DNA of 64,000 bases. Origin: Streptomyces erythrochromogenes. GTDB taxonomy: Bacteria > Actinomycetota > Actinomycetes > Streptomycetales > Streptomycetaceae. Under the pieces are notes generated by a model that saw nothing but the letters and a program-made list of their open reading frames with translations, ran no database searches and was not told the DNA's origin. Both the position numbers and the translations under genes were made by a program. Where the stretch lies: the NCBI RefSeq assembly GCF_036170895.1, contig NZ_CP108036.1, forward strand, positions 1,922,001-1,986,000. Direction: 5' to 3'. Below, piece by piece: positions 31,168 to 41,900 of the stretch (position 1 is its first letter; each line of letters starts with the position of its first letter).

Positions 31168-31770
31168 ATGTCTCCCAAGCAACAACGCGGCGAGGCCACC
31201 GTCGACCTGCTGCTGACCACCGCACTGCGGGTGTTCGCGGAGTCCGGCCAACAGGGCTTCACGGTGAACGCGATCGTCTCGGCCAGCGGGGTCAGCCTCG
31301 GCAGCCTCTACCACCACTTCGGCAGCTTCGACGGCCTGGCCGCCGCGCTCTACATCCGCTGCATGGACGAGCTGTGCGACGAAATGGTCGCCGCCCTCAC
31401 CCGGTGCCGCGCCGCCCGGACCGGGGTGCACAAGTGGGTGGCGTCGTACCTGGACTTCACCCGCGAGCACCGGGACGTCGCACTGTTCCTGCACGCCTCC
31501 GCCTACTCGGGCTACCTGGTGGCGCACGCCGAGGAGATCGGGGCGGCCAGGGCGGAGAAGTTCGCGGCCATCATGACGTGGCTGGAGGTGCGCATACGGC
31601 GCGGCGAGATCGCCCCGCTCCCCGCACCCGTGATCGAGGTCCTGGTCATGGGCCCGCTCACCGAGGCGGCCCGGCGCTGGCTCTCCAGCACCTACGAGAT
31701 CGACCTCGCCGAAGCCGCCCGCCACCTCCCCGACCACATCTGGCGCTCCCTCCGCCCCGACCCGGCCTGA
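31168..31770 (+). CDS. TetR-family transcriptional regulator
   Basis: This 200-residue protein has an N-terminal TetR HTH (about 10-55, ALRVFAESGQQGFTVNAIVSASGVSLGSLYHHFGS) and a helical ligand-binding C-terminus. The ATG at 31168 is used; no strong ribosome binding site is visible. It stands between the protease and the cobalamin genes and no obvious target operon shares its promoter, so its ligand and regulon are unknown. Confidence 0.9.
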   Translation: MSPKQQRGEATVDLLLTTALRVFAESGQQGFTVNAIVSASGVSLGSLYHHFGSFDGLAAALYIRCMDELCDEMVAALTRCRAARTGVHKWVASYLDFTREHRDVALFLHASAYSGYLVAHAEEIGAARAEKFAAIMTWLEVRIRRGEIAPLPAPVIEVLVMGPLTEAARRWLSSTYEIDLAEAARHLPDHIWRSLRPDPA

Positions 31771-32161
31771 CCGCTGCGGGCGGGCGCCACCGCCCTCGGG
31801 CACACCGGCGCGGGCGTCCGCGACGGGGAACTCGGCCCGGTCGACCGACCGTGGACGTCATCGTGCCGGCGCCCACGCGGCGGTCGGCGACATGCCGGGG
31901 CGCCGCCGGCGACGGGTCGTGGGTGGTTGTCCGCAGCGTCGTCGTCCATGGCGAGGAGTCTCCACCGGCGGGCGGGTGCGGGGTAGGCACGTGGTGGGGC
32001 GCCCGGGGGCGCCCCGGGGGCGGACGGGCTCACGTCGGGTGCCCGGGCCGCAGCACTGGCTCCGGATCAGTACTCGCGAGGGTGGGCGTGGGCGGCGCAG
32101 CCGCAGGCCAGTAGGCTGCGGGTCCGCCCTCTTTCCCCTTCCCGCCCCGAGGTACAGCGCA
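31771..32161. other. 391-base intergenic region without a supported gene
   Basis: Short frames exist on both strands, but they are Arg/Pro-rich and show no ribosome binding sites or recognisable domains. A GGGGCGCCCGGGGGCGCCCC-like inverted repeat near 32007-32027 could end the TetR transcript. The cobL promoter should lie in the last 150 bases; no clear promoter or riboswitch is seen here. Confidence 0.6.
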
Positions 32162-33445
32162 GTGAGCTCCGCACCGCCCCCCATACCCGTGACGGTCGTC
32201 GGCCTCGGCGCCGACGGGTGGGCCGGGCTCACCGCCGCCGCGCGGTCGTCACTGTCCTCGGCCGAGGTACTGATCGGCGGGCCGCGCCAGCTGGACCTGC
32301 TGCCCTCCGCCGAGTGCCCCGGGCAGCGGGTGGCGTGGCCGAGCCCGCTGCGGCCGGCCGTGCCGAAGCTGGTGGCCGAGCACGCCGGGCGCCGGATCAC
32401 GGTGCTGGCCAGCGGCGATCCGATGTTCTACGGGATCGGCCGCGCCCTCGCCGAGGAGCTCGGGCCGCACTCACTGCTGGTCCACCCGCACCCCTCGTCC
32501 GTCTCCTACGCCTGCGCCCGCCTGGGCTGGCCGGTGGAGGACACCGAGGTGGTCACCGTGGTCGGCCGCCCCGTGGCCCGGCTCGCGGCCGCGCTGTACG
32601 ACGGGCGCCGGGTACTCGTGCTCAGCGCCGGAGCCGCTTCCCCGGGCGAGATCGCCGCACTGCTGCGCGAGCACGGCTTCGGCCCCAGCCGGATGCGGGT
32701 GCTGGAACAGCTCGGCTCCGAGCGCGAGGACGCGTACGAGGGCACGGCCGACGGCTGGGACCACGCGCCCGGCGACCCCCTGAACGTGGTGGCCGTCGAC
32801 TGCCGCCGCGACCCGGCCCACGACGGGCCGCGCCTCGGCGCGACCCCCGGCCTGCCGGACGCCGCCTACGAGCACGACGGACAGCTCACCAAGCGCCACG
32901 TGCGCGCCGCGACCCTGTGCGCGCTCGCCCCGGCCCCCGGCGAGCTGCTGTGGGACATCGGCGGCGGCTCCGGCTCCATCGGCATCGAGTGGATGCGCAC
33001 GCACCCCTCGTGCCGGGCGGTGGCCGTGGAGCGCGTCCCGGAGCGGGCCGCGCGGATCACCCGCAACGCGGCGGCGCTCGGCGTGCCCGGCCTGCGCGTG
33101 TTCGTCGGAGCCGCACCGGAGGCGCTCACCGGGCTGCCGGCCCCCGACGCGGTGTTCATCGGCGGCGGGCTGACCGCTCCGGGCCTGCTCGACGCGGTGT
33201 GGGCGGCGCTGGCCCCCGGCGGCCGGCTGGTGGTCAACACGGTCACGCTGGAGTCGGAGGCGGTCCTCGCCGAGCGCTACCGGCGCCACGGCGGCGACCT
33301 GGTGAAGCTGGCCGTCGCGCACGCCGTGCCGGTGGGCGGTTTCACGGGCTGGCGGCAGGCCATGGCGGTCACCCAGTGGTCGGTGACGAAGCCGATGACG
33401 GCAACCCGGACGGACGCGGACACCAAGGAGAAGGATCAGACATGA
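32162..33445 (+). CDS. cobL: precorrin-6Y C5,15-methyltransferase (decarboxylating), CobL (CbiE-CbiT fusion)
   Basis: This 427-residue two-domain enzyme starts at GTG 32162. The N-terminal ~210 residues are a tetrapyrrole methylase domain (VTVVGLGADGWAG, GDPMFYGIG, HPHPSSVSYACARLGWP). After a linker, the C-terminal half is a CbiT-type Rossmann methyltransferase (LLWDIGGGSGSIGIEWM, AVAVERVPERAARI). It methylates C-5 and C-15 and decarboxylates the acetate side chain of the corrin precursor in cobalamin synthesis. The stop overlaps the cobM start (ATGA). Confidence 0.95.
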   Translation: MSSAPPPIPVTVVGLGADGWAGLTAAARSSLSSAEVLIGGPRQLDLLPSAECPGQRVAWPSPLRPAVPKLVAEHAGRRITVLASGDPMFYGIGRALAEELGPHSLLVHPHPSSVSYACARLGWPVEDTEVVTVVGRPVARLAAALYDGRRVLVLSAGAASPGEIAALLREHGFGPSRMRVLEQLGSEREDAYEGTADGWDHAPGDPLNVVAVDCRRDPAHDGPRLGATPGLPDAAYEHDGQLTKRHVRAATLCALAPAPGELLWDIGGGSGSIGIEWMRTHPSCRAVAVERVPERAARITRNAAALGVPGLRVFVGAAPEALTGLPAPDAVFIGGGLTAPGLLDAVWAALAPGGRLVVNTVTLESEAVLAERYRRHGGDLVKLAVAHAVPVGGFTGWRQAMAVTQWSVTKPMTATRTDADTKEKDQT

Positions 33446-34191
33446 CCGTGTACTTCATCGGTGCGGGCCCCGGCGCCGCCGACCTGATCACGGTGCGCGG
33501 TGCCCGGACCCTCGCCGCCGCCCCGGTCTGCCTGTACGCGGGCAGCCTCGTGCCGCGCGAGCTGCTCGCCGAGTGCCCGGCGGACGCCCGCCTCGTCGAC
33601 ACCTCGCAGCTGAACCTGGACGAGATCGTCGCCGAGTGCGTACGGGCCCACCGGGCGGGCCAGGACGTGGCGCGGCTGCACTCCGGCGACCCGTCGATCT
33701 TCAGCGCGGTCGCCGAGCAGATGCGCCGGCTGGACGCGGCCGGCATCCCCTACGAGGTCGTCCCGGGCGTGCCGGCCTTCGCCGCCGCGGCCGCCGCCCT
33801 CAAGCGGGAGCTGACGGTGCCCACCGTCGGCCAGACCGTGATCCTCACCCGGATCGCCCAGCAGGCCACCCCCATGCCGCCCGGCGAGGACCTGGCCACC
33901 CTGGGCCGCAGCGGCGCGCTGCTCGTCCTGCACCTGGCCACCCGCTACGTGGACCGGGTGGTCGACGAGCTGCTGCCGCACTACGGGGCCGAGTGCCCGG
34001 TCGCGGTGGTGGCGATGGCCAGCCGCCCCGACGAGCTGATCCTGCGCGGCACCCTGGCCGACATCGCCGGCCAGGTGAAGGAGGCGGGACTGGTCCGCAC
34101 CGCCGTCATCGTGGTGGGCCGCACGCTCGGCGCGGAGCAGTTCCGCGACAGCCACCTGTACTCCCCCGAGCGCGACCGGCATGTCTGCTGA
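33442..34191 (+). CDS. cobM: precorrin-4 C11-methyltransferase, CobM
   Basis: This 249-residue SAM-dependent tetrapyrrole methylase shows VYFIGAGPGAADLITVRG at the start, LHSGDPSIFSA, the family TRIAQQATPMPPGEDL and ATRYVDRVVDEL. It methylates C-11 of precorrin-4 in corrin ring synthesis. It is translationally coupled to cobL (ATGA) and to cobK (11-base overlap). Confidence 0.96.
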   Translation: MTVYFIGAGPGAADLITVRGARTLAAAPVCLYAGSLVPRELLAECPADARLVDTSQLNLDEIVAECVRAHRAGQDVARLHSGDPSIFSAVAEQMRRLDAAGIPYEVVPGVPAFAAAAAALKRELTVPTVGQTVILTRIAQQATPMPPGEDLATLGRSGALLVLHLATRYVDRVVDELLPHYGAECPVAVVAMASRPDELILRGTLADIAGQVKEAGLVRTAVIVVGRTLGAEQFRDSHLYSPERDRHVC

Positions 34192-34939
34192 CGCAGCTCC
34201 GCCCCACGTCCTGGTCCTGGGCGGTACGACGGAGGCCCGCCGCCTCGCGGAGGCACTGGCACGGGAGTCCTCGTACCGGGTGACGACCTCGCTGGCGGGG
34301 CGGGTCGCCTCACCCGTGCTCCCCCCGGGCGAAACGCGGATCGGGGGCTTCGGCGGGCCGAGTGGTCTGGCGGCCTGGATCGGCGCGCACGGAGTCACCC
34401 GGGTGGTCGACGCCACCCACCCCTTCGCGGAGCGCATGAGTTTCAACGCGGCTGCGGCCGCGGCGCTTTCGGGCGTTCCGCTGCTCGCGCTGCGCCGCCC
34501 CGGCTGGGAGCCCGGACCGGGCGGCGCGTGGACGTTCGCGGACTCTCTGGACGGGGCCGCGGACCTGTTGCCGGGCCTCGGCAACCGGGTGTTCCTGACC
34601 ACCGGCCGGATGGGCCTGCACACCTTCGCGGACCTCGACGGCCTCTGGTTCCTGGTGCGTTCGGTGGACCCGCCGGCCGGACCCGTCCCCGCACACCTCG
34701 AAGTCCTGCTGGCGCGGGGCCCGTTCACGCTGGAGGACGAGCGGGAGCTGCTGGCCCGCCACCGCATCGACGTCCTGGTGACGAAGGACAGCGGCGGCTC
34801 GGCCACCGCCCCCAAGCTGACGGCCGCCCGCGAGGCCGGCATCCCGGTCCTCGTCGTACGCCGCCCCCCGGTCCCGGAGGGCGTGGCGGAGGCGGAATCG
34901 GTGGCCGCGGTACTCGACTGGCTGCGGCAGCAGGCGTGA
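34181..34939 (+). CDS. cobK: precorrin-6A reductase, CobK
   Basis: This 252-residue NADPH-dependent enzyme has VLVLGGTTEARRLAEAL at the N-terminus, DATHPFAERMSFNA, FLTTGRMGLHTF and the C-terminal VTKDSGGSATAPKLTAAREAGIPV characteristic of CobK/CbiJ. It reduces precorrin-6A to 6B. It is the last gene of the plus-strand cob trio; a shared terminator follows at once. Confidence 0.95.
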   Translation: MSADAAPPHVLVLGGTTEARRLAEALARESSYRVTTSLAGRVASPVLPPGETRIGGFGGPSGLAAWIGAHGVTRVVDATHPFAERMSFNAAAAAALSGVPLLALRRPGWEPGPGGAWTFADSLDGAADLLPGLGNRVFLTTGRMGLHTFADLDGLWFLVRSVDPPAGPVPAHLEVLLARGPFTLEDERELLARHRIDVLVTKDSGGSATAPKLTAAREAGIPVLVVRRPPVPEGVAEAESVAAVLDWLRQQA

Positions 34940-34940
34940 A

Positions 34941-34984
34941 GACGTCGGTCCCGGGGTGGGAAAAGCACCCCGGGGACCGACGTC
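34941..34984. terminator. bidirectional terminator between convergent cobK and cobIJ
   Basis: An 18-base arm at 34941-34958 pairs with 34966-34984 with a single-base bulge, around a GGAAAAG loop. It begins two bases after the cobK stop and ends 14 bases before the cobIJ stop on the other strand. Confidence 0.85.
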
Positions 34985-34997
34985 CGGTCAGGCTACG

Positions 34998-36497
34998 TCA
35001 CGGGTAGCGGCGCGGCGTCCACGTGATCCGCGACCCGTCGGGCCGCTCGGTGACCTGCGTCTGCGAGGAGCCGATCAGCAGGATCGTGCGCATGTCGACC
35101 TCGGACGGCTCCAGTTCGGCGAGCGTGACGACCCGCACCGACTGCTCGGGGCCGCCCACGTCGCGGGCGACGACCACCGGGGTCTGCGGCGAGCGCAGTT
35201 CCAGCAGCAGCTCGCGGGCCTGGGCCACCTGCCAGGTCCGGCTGCGCGAGCCGGGGTTGTAGAGGGCGAGGACCAGGTCGGCCGCGGCGGCCGCGCGCAG
35301 CCGCTCCGCGATGACCTCCCACGGCTTGAGCCGGTCGGACAGCGAGATCGTCGCGTAGTCGTGGCCGAGCGGGGCGCCGGCCGCGGCGGCCGCCGCGTTG
35401 GCCGCGGTCACGCCCGGGAGGACCCGTACGGGCACGTCCTTGTACTCGGCCTGCCCGGCGACCTCCAGGACCGCCGTTGCCATGGCGAAGACGCCCGGGT
35501 CGCCGCCGGAGACCACGGCCACCCGCTTCCCGCGGCGGGCGAGGTCGAGCGCGAACTCGGCGCGCTCCGACTCCACCTTGTTGTCGGAGCCGTGCCGGAC
35601 CTGGCCCGGCTTGACGGGCACCCGGTCCAGGTACGTCGTGTACCCGACCAGCACCTCGGCGTCCGCGAGGGCGCGCCGGGTCTGCGGGGTGAGCCACAGC
35701 GGGCCGGCCGGGCCGGTGCCGACGACCGCGACCTCGCCGGGGCCGGACGGCACGCTGCCGGGGTTGCCGATTCTGCTGGGCACCACGGCGACGGCGAAGT
35801 ACGGCACGCTGTCGGCGTCGGTGTCGGCGAGGTGTCCGGTGCGCTCGCCCTCCATCGTGGCGCGTTCGACGTAGCGGGCCTCGGCGAGGCGGCCGCTGTT
35901 CTCCATGGCGCCGCGCACGGCGGGGAAGGTCCGGCCGAGCTTCATCACGACCGCCGAGTCGGTGGCGGCGAGGCGGGCGGTCAGCTCCTCCTCGGGCAGC
36001 GTGCCGGGGAGGATGGTCAGGACCTCCTCGCCCTCCACGAGCGGGGTGCCGAGCCGGGCGGCGGCGGCGCTGACGGAGGTGACGCCGGGGATGACCTCGG
36101 TGTCGTACCGGTCGGCGAGCCGCTTGTGCATGTGCATGTACGAGCTGTAGAAGAGCGGGTCGCCCTCCGCGAGCACGGCGACGGTACGGCCGGCGTCCAG
36201 GTGGGCGGCCAGCCGGGCGGCGGCGGCCTCGTAGAACTCCTCCATCGCGCCCTGGTAGCCGCCGGGGTGGTCGGTGGTCTCGGTGGTGACCGGGTAGACC
36301 AGCGGTTCCTCGATGTGGCTGTCGCGCAGGTGCTTCGCGGCGATCGAGCGGGCGATGGACCGGCCGTGGCGGGCGCTGTGGTAGGCGACGACGTCCGCCT
36401 CGCCGATCACCTCGACGGCCCGCAGGGTCATCAGGTTCGGGTCGCCGGGGCCGAGCCCGACCCCGTAGAGGCGGCCCTTGGGCTGCGCGTCGCTCAT
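34998..36497 (-). CDS. cobIJ: bifunctional precorrin-2 C20- / precorrin-3B C17-methyltransferase, CobIJ
   Basis: This 499-residue fusion of two tetrapyrrole methylases starts at ATG 36497. The CobI part (1-240) has [38 protein letters not shown] and [16 protein letters not shown]. The CobJ part (255-499) has [67 protein letters not shown] and ALYNPGS. It catalyses two consecutive ring methylations; the fusion is normal for actinobacteria. The start overlaps the cobH stop (ATGA). Confidence 0.95.
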   Translation of the reverse strand: MSDAQPKGRLYGVGLGPGDPNLMTLRAVEVIGEADVVAYHSARHGRSIARSIAAKHLRDSHIEEPLVYPVTTETTDHPGGYQGAMEEFYEAAAARLAAHLDAGRTVAVLAEGDPLFYSSYMHMHKRLADRYDTEVIPGVTSVSAAAARLGTPLVEGEEVLTILPGTLPEEELTARLAATDSAVVMKLGRTFPAVRGAMENSGRLAEARYVERATMEGERTGHLADTDADSVPYFAVAVVPSRIGNPGSVPSGPGEVAVVGTGPAGPLWLTPQTRRALADAEVLVGYTTYLDRVPVKPGQVRHGSDNKVESERAEFALDLARRGKRVAVVSGGDPGVFAMATAVLEVAGQAEYKDVPVRVLPGVTAANAAAAAAGAPLGHDYATISLSDRLKPWEVIAERLRAAAAADLVLALYNPGSRSRTWQVAQARELLLELRSPQTPVVVARDVGGPEQSVRVVTLAELEPSEVDMRTILLIGSSQTQVTERPDGSRITWTPRRYP

Positions 36498-37141
36498 TCG
36501 GCCACGCTCGCGATGGCGTTGAGGGCGGCCGCGGCGATGGCGCTGCCGCCCCGGCGGCCGCGCACGACGAGGTGGTCGAGGCCGGACGGGTGGGCGGCGA
36601 GGGCGTCCTTGGACTCGGCGGCGCCGATGAAGCCGACGGGCACGCCGATGACGGCGGCCGGGCGCGGGGCGCCCTCCTCGATCATCTCCAGCAGCCGGAA
36701 CAGCGCGGTCGGCGCGTTGCCGACGGCGACCACGGAGCCCTCCAACAGGCCGCGGTCGCGCCACACTTCGAGAGCGGCGGCGCTGCGCGTGGTGCCCATC
36801 TTCGCGGCGAGTTCCGGGACCGCCGGGTCGGAGAGGGTGCAGATCACCTCGTTGTCGGCGGGCAGCCGCTTGCGGGTGACCCCGCTGGCGACCATCTGCA
36901 CGTCGCACAGGATCGGCGCGCCCGCCTCCAGCGCGGCGCGGGCGCGCAGCACCACCTCGGGGGTGTACCCCAGGTCCTGCGGGAGGTCGGTCATCCCGCA
37001 GGCGTGAATCATGCGCACCGCGACCTGGGCGACCGAGGCGGGCAGCCCGGAGAGATCCGCCTCGGCGCGGATCGTGGCAAAGGACTGGCGGTAGATCGCG
37101 GCGCCGTCCTTCTCGTACTCGAACACGGTGTACTCGCTCAT
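36494..37141 (-). CDS. cobH: precorrin-8X methylmutase, CobH
   Basis: This 215-residue enzyme moves the C-11 methyl to C-12, giving hydrogenobyrinate. Conserved parts are the catalytic His in [33 protein letters not shown] and [10 protein letters not shown]. It lies 4 bases after cobG and overlaps cobIJ. Confidence 0.96.
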   Translation of the reverse strand: MSEYTVFEYEKDGAAIYRQSFATIRAEADLSGLPASVAQVAVRMIHACGMTDLPQDLGYTPEVVLRARAALEAGAPILCDVQMVASGVTRKRLPADNEVICTLSDPAVPELAAKMGTTRSAAALEVWRDRGLLEGSVVAVGNAPTALFRLLEMIEEGAPRPAAVIGVPVGFIGAAESKDALAAHPSGLDHLVVRGRRGGSAIAAAALNAIASVAE

Positions 37142-37145
37142 TTCT

Positions 37146-38441
37146 TCACTGCGGCTTCGGACTCTGGGGTGATGAGGTGGTCTCGCGGGCGGCCGTGAGG
37201 GCGGCCGCCAGGTCCGGCCCGTGCGGCAGGGTGCGCCCGTCCACGGAGAGCCGGTACCCGTCCTCCGTGGCGAGCGCGTCCACCCACTGCGTTCCCCGCG
37301 GGTGGCCGCACCGGCGCTCGCAGCCGGACCAGTGCACGGGCAGCGGCCCGCGCGCCCGGTCCACGAGGGCGCGCGCGTCGGCGCGTACGTCCGCGAGGGA
37401 CTTCGCGCAACCGGGGCGCCCGGTACAGGCGGTGACGGACTGCCAGGGGTTGCCTGCGGACACGACCAGGCCCGCCTCCTCCAGCAGGGCGGGGCCGTCG
37501 ACGGGGCCGCGGAGGGGGGCGTCGGGGAGGACGACGGTGCGCCAGGGGGTGATCCGCAGCCCGTCGCCGTGACCGGCGACCTCGGCCAGGACCCGCCACT
37601 GGCCGGTGGTCATCCGGCCCAGCGGGGGCAGGACGCACAGGTCGCCGCGCGGGCCCGGCCCCCGGCCCCACGGCCGGGGCGGGGCGGTGTACGGCCAGGC
37701 CACTTCGGGGGTGCGGGCCGCGTCGATGCCGGCGGCGGTCAGGCGGGCGGTGAACTCCGCGTCGTCCAGGGCGTGTCCGGCGGGCAGTTCGGCCAGGCGC
37801 CAGGCGCGGGTACCGGCCGCGTCCGCGGCATCGAGGAAGTACTCGGCGGCGAGCAGCGCGGCACGCGGGGCGTCCTGTGCGGCGACGGCCACGGCCCCGG
37901 CGGCCGCACCGAGGCGTACCAGCGCCCGGCCGCCGGGCCTCCCGAGGACGGTGACGTCGGGTTCCAGGGCGGCCACGTCCCCGCGCCCGTCGTCGAGGGC
38001 GAACAGGAAGCGGCCGGACAGGGCGGTGACGCGGGCGTTCGCGCACAGCAGCCGGTCCAGCTCGCGGACCCAGGGCAGTACGTCCTGCGAGGTCGGGGTG
38101 GCCACGATGTTGCGTACGCGTTCGTGGCCTGGCGCGGGCAGCAGCCCGGCCGCGTCCAGCAGCGCGGCGAGTCCGGCGCCGCAGCCGTCGGCGAGGCCGC
38201 GCAGCTGCACGTTGCCGCGGGAGGTGAGCTCCAGGTGCCCGTCGCCGAACCGGTCGGCGGCCGACGCGAGGAGCGAGGCCTGGTGCGCGGTCAGCGCCCC
38301 GCCGGGGATCCGGACGCGTGCGAGGTGCCCGTCGTCCGCCGCGTGGAGCCGGAGCGCGCCGGGGCAGGCGTCATCGCGGTCCCGTATGACGGGTTCGTCC
38401 CGCGATACGGCGGAAGGGGGCTGGGGCATGGCGGCGAGCAT
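37146..38441 (-). CDS. cobG: precorrin-3B synthase, CobG
   Basis: This 431-residue nitrite/sulfite-reductase-like enzyme is the oxygen-dependent ring-contraction step of aerobic cobalamin synthesis. The [4Fe-4S]-siroheme-type Cys set is present ([10 protein letters not shown] followed by [10 protein letters not shown]). The N-terminal ferredoxin-like half has GNVQLRGL and a [11 protein letters not shown] segment. I chose ATG 38441 because of a GAGGGG site 10 bases upstream; ATG 38429 and the longer frame from 38480 are alternatives. CobG indicates the aerobic route. Confidence 0.92.
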   Translation of the reverse strand: MLAAMPQPPSAVSRDEPVIRDRDDACPGALRLHAADDGHLARVRIPGGALTAHQASLLASAADRFGDGHLELTSRGNVQLRGLADGCGAGLAALLDAAGLLPAPGHERVRNIVATPTSQDVLPWVRELDRLLCANARVTALSGRFLFALDDGRGDVAALEPDVTVLGRPGGRALVRLGAAAGAVAVAAQDAPRAALLAAEYFLDAADAAGTRAWRLAELPAGHALDDAEFTARLTAAGIDAARTPEVAWPYTAPPRPWGRGPGPRGDLCVLPPLGRMTTGQWRVLAEVAGHGDGLRITPWRTVVLPDAPLRGPVDGPALLEEAGLVVSAGNPWQSVTACTGRPGCAKSLADVRADARALVDRARGPLPVHWSGCERRCGHPRGTQWVDALATEDGYRLSVDGRTLPHGPDLAAALTAARETTSSPQSPKPQ

Positions 38442-38606
38442 ACCCACGTTTCCCCTCACCGGAACTGTGTCCGCCGCCACTCTCCGTCACCCGGCGCGCT
38501 CCGGGCACCGCCGGAAATCCCAGCCCTGCCAGGGGGTACCACCCAGCGGTGGCCGGGGGAGTTTGGGGCGCGGGGGTCCGGGGGCAGAGCCCCTGCAACG
38601 GATCCG

Positions 38607-38724
38607 CACCCGACACAACCAGCCCGCCCCACCGACCAAGCCACGGCCGAGCCCCCCGCAGCAGCACCACACCCGACACAACCAGCCCGCCCCACCGACC
38701 AAGCCACGGCCGAGCCCCCCGCAG
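38607..38724. repeat. two tandem copies of a 55-base direct repeat
   Basis: Identical 55-base units lie at 38607-38661 and 38670-38724 (period 63) in the cobG-cobN intergenic region. They are preceded by a GGGGTCCGGGGGCAGAGCCCC palindrome-like element of a type scattered through Streptomyces genomes. Two copies only, no Cas genes, and repeats longer than the 8-base spacer. Confidence 0.85.
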
Positions 38725-38789
38725 GGGCACCGCACACGACCACGGCCCCGCCCACCCCGGCACGGACCACCCGCCCCTAAGATGACCTT

Positions 38790-38960
38790 CCGGCGGCCCA
38801 CACGGTCCGCCGTCGCCGAGGACGGCGACATGGGAGGAAGCCCGGTGCGAATCCGGCGCGGTCCCGCCACTGTGAACCCGGCCGAGCCATGGGGCCGGGT
38901 GAGTCAGGAACTCCCGCTGTCCTCACTGCCCGGGGCGCGGAAACCCCGAGGAAGGCCTGC
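38790..38960 (+). ncRNA. cobalamin riboswitch upstream of cobN
   Basis: The leader contains the conserved core of the AdoCbl riboswitch: GGAAGCCCGGTGCGAATCC near 38834-38853, the B12-box GCCACTGTGA starting at 38866, and the AGTCAGGAACTC motif about 25 bases later. The 3' part with a GGGGCG/CCCCGAGG pairing reaches almost to the cobN ATG. This suggests control of translation or early termination by B12. Boundaries are approximate. Confidence 0.93.
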
Positions 38961-38966
38961 CGCCGC

Positions 38967-41900
38967 ATGATCCTGCTGCTGTCGACGTCCGACACCGATC
39001 TGCTCAGCGCTCGCGCAGCGAACACGGCGGACGCCCCCGTCCCGTACCGGTTCGCGAACCCCTCCCGCCTTCCCCTCGACGACCTCCCCGGCCTCCTCGA
39101 CGGGGCCGACCTGGTCGTCGTACGCCTCCTCGGCGGCCTGCGGGCCTGGCAGGACGGCCTGGACCTGCTGCTGGCCCCCGGCCAGACCCGCCCGGTCGTG
39201 GTCCTGACCGGCGAACAGGCTCCGGACGCCCAGCTGATGGAGGCCTCCACGGTTCCGATCGGCATCGCGGCCGAGGCGCACGCCTACCTCGCGCACGGCG
39301 GCCCGGCCAACCTCGAACAGCTGGCCCGGTTCCTCTCCGACACCGTCCTGCTCACCGGCCACGGCTTCGAGCCGCCCGCCGCCGCCCCCACCTGGGGCCC
39401 CCTGGAGCGCACCGCGCAGCGCACGGACGGCCCCGAGGTCGCCGTGCTCTACTACCGCGCCCACCAGATGAGCGGCAACACCGGCTTCGTGCACACGCTC
39501 TGCGAGGCCATCGAGGCCCACGGCGCCCGGCCGGTCCCCCTCTTCGTCTCCTCCCTGCGCAGCCCGGAGCCGGAGCTCGTCGCGGCCCTGGGTTCCGCGG
39601 ACGCGGTCGTCACCACCGTCCTCGCGGCGGGCGGCACCAAGCCCGCCACCGCCTCGGCGGGCGGCGACGACGAGTCCTGGGACGCGGGCGCGCTCGCCGG
39701 CCTCGGCGTGCCGATCCTCCAGGCCCTGTGCCTGACGGGCTCCCGCGCCGCCTGGGAGGAGAACGACGAGGGCCTCTCCCCGCTGGACGCCGCGACGCAG
39801 GTCGCCGTGCCCGAGTTCGACGGCCGGCTGATCACCGTCCCGTTCTCCTTCAAGGAGCTCGACGAGGACGGCCTGCCCGCCTACGTGGCCGACCCCGAGC
39901 GGGCCGCCCGGGTCGCCGGCATCGCCGTGCGCCACGCCCGGCTGCGCCACATCGAGCGCCGCGACAAGAAGATCGCCCTCGTCCTCTCCGCGTACCCGAC
40001 CAAGCACTCCCGCATCGGCAACGCGGTCGGCCTGGACACCCCGGCCAGCGCGGTGGAGCTGCTGCGCACCCTCATCGCCGAGGGCTACGACTTCGGCCCG
40101 GTCCCCGAGATCCCCGGCCTGGTCTCGGGCGACGGCGACGAGCTGATCCGCGCCCTGATCGAGGCCGGCGGCCACGACCAGGACTGGCTGACCGAAGAGC
40201 AGCTGGCCCGCAACCCGGTCCGCATCCCCGCCGCCGACTACAAGCGCTGGTTCGCCGAGCTCCCCGCCGAGCTGCGGGGCAGCGTGGAGGAGCACTGGGG
40301 CGAGGCCCCGGGCAGCATGTTCGTGGACCGCTCGGCGAACCCCGAGGGCGACATCGTCCTGGCCGCCCTGCGCCGCGGGAACCTCCTGATCCTCATCCAG
40401 CCGCCGCGCGGCTTCGGCGAGAACCCGATCGCGATCTACCACGACCCCGATCTGCCGCCCTCGCACCACTACCTGGCCGCGTACCGCTGGATCCAGGCGC
40501 GTGCGGAGGACGGCGGCTTCGGCGCCGACGCGATGATCCACCTGGGCAAGCACGGCAACCTGGAGTGGCTGCCGGGCAAGAACGCCGGCCTGTCCGCGGC
40601 GTGCGCACCCGACGCCGCCCTCGGCGACCTCCCCCTCGTCTACCCGTTCCTGGTCAACGACCCGGGCGAGGGCACCCAGGCCAAGCGCCGCGTGCACGCC
40701 ACCCTGGTGGACCACCTGGTGCCGCCGATGGCGCGCGCGGAGTCGTACGGCGACATCGCGCGCCTGGAGCAGCACCTGGACGAGTACGCCCAGATCTCCG
40801 CGATGGACCCGGCGAAGCTGCCGGCCATCCGCGCGCAGATCTGGACGCTGATCCAGGCGGCGAAGCTCGACCACGACCTGGGTCTGGCGGAGCGCCCGGA
40901 CGACGACGGCTTCGACGACTTCCTGCTGCACGTCGACGGCTGGCTGTGCGAGGTCAAGGACGCCCAGATCCGCGACGGCCTGCACGTCCTGGGCGGCGCC
41001 CCGACGGGCGAGGCCCGGGTCAACCTGGTCCTCGCGATCCTGCGCGCCCGCCAGATCTGGGGCGGCACCACGGCCCTTCCGGGCCTGCGCGAGGCGCTGG
41101 GCCTGGACGAGTCGAAGGCCACCCGTACCTCCGCGGACGACGTCGAGGAGCAGGCCCGCGCCCTGGTCCAGGCGATGGAGGACGCCGACTGGGCCCCGGG
41201 CGCCGTGGCCTCGGTCGCGGCGGACCACCCGGCGGACGTCGCGGAGGTGCTGTCCTTCGCGGCCCGCGAGGTGGTTCCGCGCCTGGCCGGCACGACGGAC
41301 GAGATCGCCCACGTGGTCGCGGCCCTGGACGGCCGCTTCGTGCCGGCCGGCCCCTCGGGCTCCCCGCTGCGCGGCCTGGTCAACGTCCTGCCGACGGGCC
41401 GCAACTTCTACTCGGTCGACCCGAAGGCCGTCCCGTCCCGCCTCGCGTGGGAGACGGGCCAGGCCCTGGCGGACTCCCTGCTCACCCGCTACCGCACCGA
41501 CAACGGCGAGTGGCCCGCCTCGGTCGGCCTGTCCCTGTGGGGCACGAGCGCGATGCGCACGGCGGGCGACGACGTCGCCGAGGTCCTCGCCCTGCTCGGC
41601 ATCCGCCCGGTCTGGGACGAGGCCTCGCGCCGCGTCACCGGCCTGGAGGCGATCCCGCTCGTGGAGCTGGGCCGGCCCCGCATCGACGTGACGCTGCGCA
41701 TCTCGGGCTTCTTCCGCGACGCGTTCCCGCACGTGATCGGACTGCTGGACGACGCGGTCCGGCTCGCCGCCTCGCTGGAGGAGCCGGAGTCCGAGAACTA
41801 CGTCCGCGCGCACGCCCAGGCGGACCTGGCCCTGCACGGTGACGAGCGCCGCGCGACGACCCGTATCTTCGGCTCGCGCCCGGGTACGTACGGGGCGGGC

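Noticed and set aside
31692..32033. minus-strand frame in the TetR-cobL gap
   Set aside because: Low-complexity translation, no ribosome binding site, overlaps the TetR gene.
38607..38724. CRISPR array
   Set aside because: Only two units, repeat longer than spacer, and no cas genes.
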